Source of the DNA: Euryarchaeota archaeon UBA59
GTDB taxonomy: Archaea > Thermoplasmatota > Poseidoniia > Poseidoniales > Thalassarchaeaceae
Reading direction: 5' to 3'
Length of the DNA stretch: 11,857 bases
NCBI GenBank assembly: GCA_002505495.1
Contig: DAVI01000047.1
Location: 1 to 11,857 of the forward strand
The notes beneath the pieces are model-generated. The model was given only the letters and a program-made list of their open reading frames with translations. It was not told where the DNA came from and searched no databases. Below, piece after piece: positions 6,589 through 11,857 of the stretch; within the stretch, counting starts at the first letter, position 1, and every line of letters begins with the position of its first letter. The translations under genes were made by a program, and so were the position numbers.

Positions 6589-7011
6589 TTGGGTGAAAAG
6601 CGCAGAGTTACCATCGACGGCGAGACCTTCGTGGTCGACCTTGAGCGCCAAGGCGCGGTGTGGAAGGCGACCGTCGAAGGTCAAACTTTCGAGGTTCAAG
6701 TGGAGGGAGAGGGTGCTACCCCGCCTCCGAAGCGTAGGAAGGGCGGCGTGAAAGCAGGAAAGTCTGGCGTCATTTCAAGCAACATCCCCGGTAAGGTGAT
6801 GACCATTGAGGTCGAGCTCGGTCAGACGGTGAGCGAAGGCGATATCGTACTCATTTTGGAGGCGATGAAGATGCAGAACGAGATCACTGCACCGGTCAGC
6901 GGGACGGTCACGGAAATCAACTGCTCGGAGGGAGCCAACATTGAGGCGAACATCCCACTCGTCGTGATTCAGCCAGCCGAAACTGGAGAGGGCTCGGCGC
7001 AAGCGCAATAG
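6589..7011 (+). CDS. Biotin carboxyl carrier protein of acyl-CoA carboxylase
   Basis: Starting from TTG 6589 the protein has 140 residues. The C-terminal biotinyl/lipoyl domain (about 58-129) carries the hallmark EAMKMQNEI (91-99), where Lys94 is the biotinylation site. It is preceded by a GKV turn and followed by the mirrored APVSGTV. Residues 5-40 form repeated short strands (RRVTIDGETFVVDLE, WKATVEGQTFEVQVE), like the sequence before the biotin domain in OadA/PccA-type proteins. A basic proline/glycine linker (PPPKRRKGG) joins the two. The carrier shuttles CO2 from a biotin carboxylase, absent from this window, to PccB. A longer frame from 6448 overlaps the preceding gene and has no SD, whereas TTG has a perfect SD 7 nt upstream. 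The gene is in one operon with pccB and the small subunit candidate. Confidence 0.93.
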   Translation: MGEKRRVTIDGETFVVDLERQGAVWKATVEGQTFEVQVEGEGATPPPKRRKGGVKAGKSGVISSNIPGKVMTIEVELGQTVSEGDIVLILEAMKMQNEITAPVSGTVTEINCSEGANIEANIPLVVIQPAETGEGSAQAQ

Positions 7012-7047
7012 GGCATGAACGGTAATCGGTGAATGGAGGGGAATGTC

Positions 7048-7311
7048 TTGAGCGAGGAATCATCTGCACCTGCGGTCACAGGTCCACGCTGTGACTACCC
7101 CGGTTGCGAGGCTGAGGGTGACATCGTCAGTCGGCTCTCGCCCGAGGGCTATCTGGTGGCCACTGGCAAGAAGGCCTACTCATTCAGGGAAGCCTACAGG
7201 CGATTCCACTACTGCAAGAAACACCACGATGAACTGATGTCTGGAGTTTGGAACAGGGTCACGGACGACTCCAACAAGGGAGACGACCATGTCGCTCCTA
7301 CCGCAGTCTGA
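7048..7311 (+). CDS. Small putative zinc-binding protein (CX4C...CX2HH)
   Basis: The protein has 87 residues from TTG 7048. CDYPGC gives a CX4C pair, and about 40 residues later CKKHH supplies a second pair of possible ligands (Cys plus one or two His), so one structural zinc site is plausible. Between them is a mixed basic and aromatic stretch (KKAYSFREAYRRFHYC). The N- and C-termini look disordered. ATG 7033 is also in frame, but GGAGGGG at 7035-7041 overlaps it and lies 8 nt before the TTG, so the TTG is the better start. It follows the biotin carrier gene by 36 nt on the same strand and may be co-transcribed. It ends 1 nt from the stop of the convergent gdhA. I do not recognise the family and assign no function; RNA or protein binding through a zinc knuckle is only a guess. 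Confidence 0.68.
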   Translation: MSEESSAPAVTGPRCDYPGCEAEGDIVSRLSPEGYLVATGKKAYSFREAYRRFHYCKKHHDELMSGVWNRVTDDSNKGDDHVAPTAV

Positions 7312-7312
7312 C

Positions 7313-8674
7313 TCAGCCCCAGGAGCCTTGCTTCATCATCGCGTCAGCAATCTTCTCGAAGCCGGCGATGTTGGCGCCGAACACATAGTCCCCGGGCTTG
7401 CCGTACTTCTTGGCGGTGTTGTACGCCTTCTCGTGGATTCCGACCATGATGGCATCCAGTTTTGCGTCCACCTCAGCGCGCACCCACGACATTCGGAGGC
7501 TGTTTTGGCTCATCTCGAGACCGGAGGTTGCTACGCCACCGGCATTGGAGGCCTTTCCGGGAGCGAAGGCGATGTCGTTGCCGTGGAAGACATCTACCGC
7601 CTCTGGTGTGCATGGCATGTTTGCCCCCTCTGCAACATACTTGACGCCGTTGTCAACCAGATGCTGAGCGTCCTGTCCGTTGATCTCGTTCTGAGTCGCG
7701 CATGGAAGTGCGATGTCGACTGGTATCTGCCAAATCGGATTGTACTCGAGTTCCTTGTCGCGCGGTGTGTAGTCGTAGCCGCGGTGCTTCGCGTAATCCT
7801 TGATTCGACCTCGCTTAACATTCTTCAAGTCCATAATCCATGATAGCTCATCAGCATCGATGCCGTCCGAGTCGTAGATGAAGCCGCTGCTGTCAGAAAG
7901 TGAGACAACCTTTCCACCGAGTTGCTGAACCTTCTCACAAGCGTACTGAGCGACATTTCCCGAGCCGCTGACTGCGACGGTCTTGCCCTCGAATGTGTCG
8001 CCATTCGCCGCCAACATCTCGCGCACGAAGTAGGCCAACCCGTAGCCTGTCGCTTCGGGTCGAACTAGGCTACCACCGTATTCGAGCCCCTTTCCGGTGA
8101 GAACACCTGTGAACTCGTTGGCCAACTTGCGGTACTGGCCGAACAAATAACCAATCTCCCGCCCACCGACACCTATGTCACCCGCAGGTACATCGGTGTT
8201 GGCACCGATATGCTTCTGGAGTTCAGTCATGAACGCTTGACAGAAGCGCATCACCTCGTTGTCAGACTTGCCCTTCGGGTCGAAGTCCGAACCACCCTTA
8301 CCGCCTCCCAATGGAAGCCCGGTCAGGCTGTTCTTGAAGACCTGCTCGAAGGCGAGGAACTTGAGAATCGAGAGGTTGACCGTGGGGTGGAAGCGGAGAC
8401 CACCCTTGTACGGCCCAATGGCGCCGTTGAACTGGATTCGGAAGCCACGGTTGACCTGTATTGCACCCTCGTCATCGATCCACGGAACGCGGAACTGAAT
8501 CAACCGCTCAGGCTCGACGATTCGGTGAAAGATGTTAGCCTCAATCAATTCGGGCCGCGCTTCGACGACCGGAGTGAGACTCTCAAGAACCTCCAACACA
8601 GCCTGATGGAACTCTGGCTGGTCGGGGTCTCTCTGTAGTACCTTCTCGTAGACTTCTTGCAGATGTGGGTGCAT
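7313..8674 (-). CDS. gdhA: Glutamate dehydrogenase, NADP-type hexameric (bacterial GdhA-like)
   Basis: The protein has 453 residues, close to bacterial NADP-GDH (about 447). It interconverts 2-oxoglutarate plus ammonia and glutamate, normally in the assimilatory direction. The sequence shows FRIQFNGAIGPYKGGLRFHP (78-97) with the substrate-binding Lys, the catalytic-Lys motif PLGGGKGGSDFDPKG (121-135), VPAGDIGVGGREIGY, and a Rossmann GSGNVAQYA for the nucleotide. The N-terminal MHPHLQEVYEKVLQRDPDQPEF is characteristic of the E. coli/fungal subfamily, not the shorter Pyrococcus-type enzymes, and suggests acquisition from bacteria. GTG 8683 is in frame, but ATG 8674 has AGGTGA (8680-8685) 5 nt upstream and is preferred. 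It lies downstream of the HD gene, with a 135-nt leader holding an inverted repeat. Confidence 0.96.
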   Translation of the reverse strand: MHPHLQEVYEKVLQRDPDQPEFHQAVLEVLESLTPVVEARPELIEANIFHRIVEPERLIQFRVPWIDDEGAIQVNRGFRIQFNGAIGPYKGGLRFHPTVNLSILKFLAFEQVFKNSLTGLPLGGGKGGSDFDPKGKSDNEVMRFCQAFMTELQKHIGANTDVPAGDIGVGGREIGYLFGQYRKLANEFTGVLTGKGLEYGGSLVRPEATGYGLAYFVREMLAANGDTFEGKTVAVSGSGNVAQYACEKVQQLGGKVVSLSDSSGFIYDSDGIDADELSWIMDLKNVKRGRIKDYAKHRGYDYTPRDKELEYNPIWQIPVDIALPCATQNEINGQDAQHLVDNGVKYVAEGANMPCTPEAVDVFHGNDIAFAPGKASNAGGVATSGLEMSQNSLRMSWVRAEVDAKLDAIMVGIHEKAYNTAKKYGKPGDYVFGANIAGFEKIADAMMKQGSWG

Positions 8675-8683
8675 TTTTTTCAC

Positions 8684-8749
8684 CTATTGTAAGAATGAAA
8701 GGGACTTGCCGCCCTTTCGTGGCCGGGCGACCCTCATGCCCCTTTTCAT
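8684..8749 (-). CDS. Possible 21-aa basic leader peptide upstream of gdhA
   Basis: ATG 8747-8749 opens a 21-codon frame ending at TAG 8684-8686, which touches the in-frame GTG at the head of gdhA. The peptide is strongly basic (MKRGMRVARPRKGGKSLSFL...), with GGATG-type purines before the start. The inverted repeat at 8695-8720 lies inside it. It may be a leader or upstream ORF, or simply a chance frame in a GC-rich leader. I cannot tell from one sequence. Confidence 0.2.
   Translation of the reverse strand: MKRGMRVARPRKGGKSLSFLQ
8695..8720. repeat. Inverted repeat in the gdhA leader
   Basis: GAAAGGG (8697-8703) and CCCTTTC (8712-8718) form a perfect 7-bp inverted repeat around an 8-nt spacer (ACTTGCCG). 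One G-T pair and one A-T pair extend it to 8695-8720. It lies 21-46 nt upstream of the gdhA ATG. It could be a transcription-factor operator or an mRNA hairpin close to the ribosome-binding site. It is too weak and too close to the start to be a terminator. Confidence 0.4.
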
Positions 8750-8773
8750 CCTTGCTTATTTCATGGGCTGCAG

Positions 8774-8778
8774 AAAAA
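8774..8778 (-). terminator. Weak T-tract terminator candidate after the HD gene
   Basis: A run of five T residues on the minus strand lies 41-45 nt past the HD gene stop, just after the palindrome AACCGGTT (8777-8784). Archaeal RNA polymerase can terminate on T-tracts without a hairpin, but five T residues is a minimal signal. The assignment is tentative. Confidence 0.2.
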
Positions 8779-8818
8779 CCGGTTAAATGATGCACGCAAA
8801 GGCCAAACAACCTCTCCA

Positions 8819-10141
8819 TCAGGAGAAAATGACTCGCTCGGCGACTTCTGCGACCGCTTCGGCATGGCTCGGCAGAGTCATCACAAACATCGCCGCTTGG
8901 GAAACCTGTCTGGTGCGAAGCGCTTCGGCGATTGGCGTATGTTCCTTCAACCAGCGTATGCGACCATCCTTGCCGACTATCTTCACATCGACCTGAGTCA
9001 TTCTCGGTTCAGATAGAAGCAACTTGACGCTAGGAACATCGATTGCAACAAAACCCTCAGGGGCATGGCTGCGGCCGGCGATCTCATCCTCTATTCCTCG
9101 CCTAATCTCTGAGTCGGTTGCCAATTCCACCAGCCTTGACACCTGTTCGATGCTGAGCTCATCCCGAGTTCGGGTGACGCAGACCTTGAGCAGTTGCCGA
9201 TATTTGAGTCGCCGGAGCATTTCCTGGCCGATTCCACCCGCTTCGTCCAGCGCTTGCCAAATCTCAGCGTCCACCATCCGCTGCATCTCCACAGCATCTG
9301 GCAACTTGTCGGCGCTTCTCTCAACGGCGCGTGAGAGCATCATCTCCGTGACCCTCGTCACACGATGGAAATAGACCGCGCTATACATCATACCGCGAGC
9401 CATCAGCATCCCTTCCAAGGCTGTGATGCCGCCCTCCTTCACCGCCACTTCACCACCAACACGCGTGAGACATTCGATGAGCCGAAGGTGGTCGACCACG
9501 CCATGCCGAACACCGGTGAAGTGGGCATCTCTCAACAAGTAGTCGAGTTGGTCGCAATCAACAGGTCCGTGGACTAGATTCGCAAGGGTGTGGTCCTCGG
9601 ACTCGAAGGTGCTCGAGCCCTCGCTCCAATGATACAGATTTCTTTCCGAGCCGCCGGCGTCGGCGCCGTGAATCAGGCAAGCGACCTCCTGTGGGTCGAT
9701 TCCATTCTTCTCCAGAATGTCAGGAATCCGTTGTCGATCGCTGAAGAGACTCTCCTCCCCCTCCCGAAGAATTTCGTAGTCTCCAGTGATGATCCCCTCG
9801 GTGATGTGCATGTGGTCGGCACCCCCCCTCTCGTGAAGGATGTGCTCGAGGGTGTGTGAGTAGGGACCGTGTCCAACATCGTGGAGCATTCCTGCCACTT
9901 GGACGACCTCCTTCTCATGGTCATCCAAGCCTACCGAATCTGCCATCAGACCTCCCAGATGGGATACTCCGAGCGAGTGCTCAAACCGGGTGTGGTGTGC
10001 CCCAGGGAAGACGAGGTGGGCCAATCCGAGTTGTTTGATGTGGCTCAACTTGTTGAATTCGGGAGTTGCCAGAAGTTCACGGCGAACCCCATCGATTCGG
10101 AACATTCCGTGAATCGCGTCGTTGATGACCTTCGCCGACAT
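8819..10141 (-). CDS. HD-domain phosphohydrolase, COG1078 family (SAMHD1/dNTPase-like)
   Basis: The protein has 440 residues. The N-terminal KVINDAIHGMFRID and KLSHIKQLG segments, then FPGAHHTRFEHSLGV (45-59), AGMLHDVGHGPYSH (83-96) and DCDQLDYLLRD (195-205), are signatures of the COG1078 group, which is related to SAMHD1 and bacterial dGTPases. Metal ligands would be His55, His87-Asp88 and an Asp in the DCDQLD segment, so the active site looks complete. Family members hydrolyse dNTPs to deoxynucleosides and triphosphate; activity here is inferred. TTG 10153 is in frame, but ATG 10141 has GAGG (10148-10151) 6 nt upstream and gives the usual short N-terminus before KVIND. It lies 114 nt after the surface-protein gene and upstream of gdhA; neither neighbour suggests a shared pathway. 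Confidence 0.88.
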   Translation of the reverse strand: MSAKVINDAIHGMFRIDGVRRELLATPEFNKLSHIKQLGLAHLVFPGAHHTRFEHSLGVSHLGGLMADSVGLDDHEKEVVQVAGMLHDVGHGPYSHTLEHILHERGGADHMHITEGIITGDYEILREGEESLFSDRQRIPDILEKNGIDPQEVACLIHGADAGGSERNLYHWSEGSSTFESEDHTLANLVHGPVDCDQLDYLLRDAHFTGVRHGVVDHLRLIECLTRVGGEVAVKEGGITALEGMLMARGMMYSAVYFHRVTRVTEMMLSRAVERSADKLPDAVEMQRMVDAEIWQALDEAGGIGQEMLRRLKYRQLLKVCVTRTRDELSIEQVSRLVELATDSEIRRGIEDEIAGRSHAPEGFVAIDVPSVKLLLSEPRMTQVDVKIVGKDGRIRWLKEHTPIAEALRTRQVSQAAMFVMTLPSHAEAVAEVAERVIFS

Positions 10142-10255
10142 CAAATCCCTCAAGCCACGGGTCGCCTCTCTTCGCTTTCAATCCATCCGCTACACCGGCC
10201 ACCGAGTGGACAGTAGTGTGGATTGGCCATAGGGCGCCTACTGCTGCTGGTCGTC
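10142..10255. other. Intergenic spacer between the surface-protein gene and the HD gene
   Basis: This 114-nt spacer contains five further codons (Asp-Asp-Gln-Gln-Gln) in frame with the preceding gene, and then a second TAG at 10238-10240. No clear TATA box, hairpin or T-tract is visible in the rest. The GAGG motif before the HD start is at 10148-10151. Confidence 0.4.
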
Positions 10256-11857
10256 CTAGCCCTGTTGATTGTGCCCCTGCTGCTGGTCGTACGCCTGTTG
10301 GTCGTACTGACCGGCATACCACTGCGCCTGCTCTCCAGTTGGATAAGAGCCGCCCCACTGCTGTTGCTGCTGACCCATCTGAGCCCACCATTCAGCCTGT
10401 TGGCTTATGCGCATCTCCTCTTCGAGGTCTTCGCGACGCTCTTCGATCTTATGTCTGAGTAGCATTCCCTGCGAACCGGCTAACGTGCCGCCACGTAGCG
10501 CCTCTTCGAGTTCCTCCTCCAACTTGGCGAGGCCAGCGAAGCCCTCCGATTCCATCAGTTCTGCCTCCATGTTCTCAAACAACTTGCGGCGGCTACTGTT
10601 TGATGTCAGCATAACGCCGACCATAGCTATCGAGAATACCACGAGAATCAGAACCACCGCTGAAATCAGTTGACCATACTTGTCTGAAAGGACTGCACTG
10701 TTGGCGACTTCACCCGCCGCAACATCATCAGCCCGCCCATCCATGTCAGAATCTACTGGCGTGTCCAATGGATCGTAGGGGTTGCTCTGAGGGTTCGACC
10801 TCACTTCGTCACTGTTTGAGTAGCCATCACCATCTATGTCCCAATCGAGGAAGTCAGGGATTGTGTCTCCATCCATGTCCGGGCATCCCCTCTTGAAGAG
10901 AGTCGAATTTCCCGCTTCACTTGGGCAGTCGTCGGAGATGTTGGCCCCTGGCTGGTCAGCGAATCCGTCGCCGTCCATGTCTGACCAGAGTAAGCCGTGT
11001 TGAGGGAAGGGGTCGATTGTGTCGGAGTATCCGTCACCATCCCAGTCTTCACATCCGAGTAGTGAGCCTTGTGTCGAGTTTCCCCAACGCGCCGGGCAAT
11101 CATCGGCGTTGTTTCCATCCGAATTGTCCCCAAACCCATCCTCATCCTGATCGGACCATTGGGTCGAATCGTTGGGGAACGGGTCGCCGTCGTCAGACCA
11201 TCCATCACCATCTTCGTCTGGACAACCATACTTGTCCTCAAAGGAGGTCCCGTAGTCGTCAGGGCAGTCATCCACCGGCTCATTGCTCTCTTCCGCTTCA
11301 TCAACAAAGCCATCACCGTCTCTGTCGGGACACCCATTGGATGGAATACCCGCCACGGTTGGACAGTCGTCGTTTTCGTTCGAGACTCCGTCACCATCAT
11401 TGTCAGGACAGCCGAATCGGTCGATTGTGCTGGTTCCAAACCTGTCGGGGCAGGCGTCTGGTTCTGTTCCATTGATGTTGTCGCCAAAGCCATCAAAATC
11501 AGCATCATCCCTTTGGCTCGGGTTGTTAGGTACTGAGTCTTCGATGTCAGCCCAGCCGTCACCATCGTTGTCTGGACAGCCGATTAAATTGCGATAGGAG
11601 TCACCCGCGTTATAGGGACAATCGTCCCAAGGCTGCATGCTGCTGAATTCCCCCTGATCCTCAAAGCCATCGTCGTCCCAGTCGAGAGGTCGGGGGTCGG
11701 GTGCGTAGGCTCCAGCAATCCAAATTCCGGGCCAGTGAGAGAGTCTTGAGACATTCCAAGAGCTGTCGGCCCAATTGTCACCCTTTCCATCACCGTCAGT
11801 GTCATTCCACTGAGTATCCTTATTTGGGAATTGGTCGTTCATCACCGATTGGCCGTC
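10256..11857 (-). CDS. Membrane-anchored surface protein with thrombospondin type 3-like Asp-rich repeats, N-terminus cut by window edge
   Basis: The frame is open to base 11857 (reading D-G-Q-S before the first in-frame GTG at 11845), so the true N-terminus and signal peptide lie outside. At least 533 residues are present. About 374 residues of the visible part are Asp-rich calcium-binding-like repeats (GCPDxDGDGWxD, DPFPNDSTQW, DxDGFGDN, DDCP). Their paired Cys residues are probably disulfide-bonded, and several N-x-S/T sequons are present. One membrane helix follows (coordinates about 10607-10672, ISAVVLILVVFSIAMVGVML), with a basic SSRRK stop-transfer. A highly charged helical or coiled-coil segment and a Gln/Tyr/Trp/Gly-rich tail (about 10256-10399) should be cytoplasmic. 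The repeats should rigidify with calcium outside the cell, giving an adhesin or envelope stalk. Such repeat proteins are common in marine Group II genomes. Ligand and partners are unknown. Confidence 0.85.
   Translation of the reverse strand, partial: DGQSVMNDQFPNKDTQWNDTDGDGKGDNWADSSWNVSRLSHWPGIWIAGAYAPDPRPLDWDDDGFEDQGEFSSMQPWDDCPYNAGDSYRNLIGCPDNDGDGWADIEDSVPNNPSQRDDADFDGFGDNINGTEPDACPDRFGTSTIDRFGCPDNDGDGVSNENDDCPTVAGIPSNGCPDRDGDGFVDEAEESNEPVDDCPDDYGTSFEDKYGCPDEDGDGWSDDGDPFPNDSTQWSDQDEDGFGDNSDGNNADDCPARWGNSTQGSLLGCEDWDGDGYSDTIDPFPQHGLLWSDMDGDGFADQPGANISDDCPSEAGNSTLFKRGCPDMDGDTIPDFLDWDIDGDGYSNSDEVRSNPQSNPYDPLDTPVDSDMDGRADDVAAGEVANSAVLSDKYGQLISAVVLILVVFSIAMVGVMLTSNSSRRKLFENMEAELMESEGFAGLAKLEEELEEALRGGTLAGSQGMLLRHKIEERREDLEEEMRISQQAEWWAQMGQQQQQWGGSYPTGEQAQWYAGQYDQQAYDQQQGHNQQG
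10724..11857 (-). repeat. Tandem Asp-rich (TSP3-like) protein repeats encoded in DNA
   Basis: The coding strand contains six recognisable units, each opening with Gly-Cys-(Pro/Glu)-Asp-x-Asp-Gly-Asp, plus further partial units before them. Long units of about 55-57 residues carry an extra DPFPxxxxxW-DxDGFGDN half. Short units of about 26-37 residues lack it. On the plus strand the repetition appears as recurring CCATCACCATC/CCGTCACCATC-like words. Units are diverged at DNA level, so this is not a recent amplification. Confidence 0.75.

Noticed and set aside
10223..10462. Plus-strand frame encoding a very Leu/Val-rich, membrane-like protein
   Set aside because: It is the antisense of the Gln-rich tail: CAG codons read as CTG on the other strand give runs of Leu. 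There is no SD, and the minus-strand gene is clearly real.
1..11857. CRISPR array, tRNA, rRNA, insertion sequence or attachment site
   Set aside because: No regularly spaced identical repeats, cloverleaf-like T-loop sequence, rRNA core sequence, transposase or flanking direct repeats were seen by eye. The only repetition is the diverged protein repeat in the surface-protein gene.

Overview
The window looks like chromosomal DNA of a marine planktonic euryarchaeon, most likely Candidatus Poseidoniales (Marine Group II) or a close Thermoplasmatota relative. This is inferred from the gene mix: a membrane-anchored protein with thrombospondin type 3-like Asp-rich repeats, a free-standing cobalamin-binding subunit of methylmalonyl-CoA mutase with MeaB, a split biotin-dependent acyl-CoA carboxylase, and a bacterial-type glutamate dehydrogenase. 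Translation signals are clear and include GTG and TTG starts behind strong Shine-Dalgarno (SD) sequences. I saw no rRNA, tRNA, CRISPR array, insertion sequence or prophage gene. No gene-free stretch exceeds 300 bases.

Left block, minus strand (1-2443): a 35-residue single-span membrane microprotein (2336-2443), an asparagine synthetase-like amidotransferase (414-2279), and the N-terminal part of a glutamate-cysteine ligase of the Acidithiobacillus type (1-404, cut by the window edge). The last two are 9 nt apart and look co-transcribed.

Central block (2520-7011): a divergent propionyl-CoA/methylmalonyl-CoA cluster. On the minus strand, the B12-binding mutase subunit, the MeaB GTPase chaperone and a dolichol/phytol kinase-like membrane protein are tightly packed. 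On the plus strand are PccB carboxyltransferase, a small acidic protein that is probably an accessory carboxylase subunit, and a biotin carboxyl carrier protein. Together these would carboxylate propionyl-CoA (from odd-chain fatty acids, branched amino acids and similar substrates) to methylmalonyl-CoA and isomerise it to succinyl-CoA. Biotin carboxylase, the large mutase subunit and the epimerase are not in this window. A small putative zinc-binding protein (7048-7311) follows on the plus strand.

Right block, minus strand (7313-11857): a 5'-truncated surface protein with Asp-rich repeats, one membrane span, a charged coiled coil and a Gln/Tyr/Trp-rich tail; an HD-domain phosphohydrolase of the COG1078 (SAMHD1-like dNTPase) group; and NADP-type glutamate dehydrogenase, which ends 1 nt from the convergent zinc protein gene. 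The 135-nt leader between the HD gene and gdhA holds an inverted repeat and a possible leader peptide.

The observations most worth following up are the 35-aa membrane protein, the small protein wedged between pccB and the biotin carrier, the start-less coding-like frame ahead of the mutase subunit, the archaeal GshA, and the Q-rich cytoplasmic tail with its possible recent stop codon.
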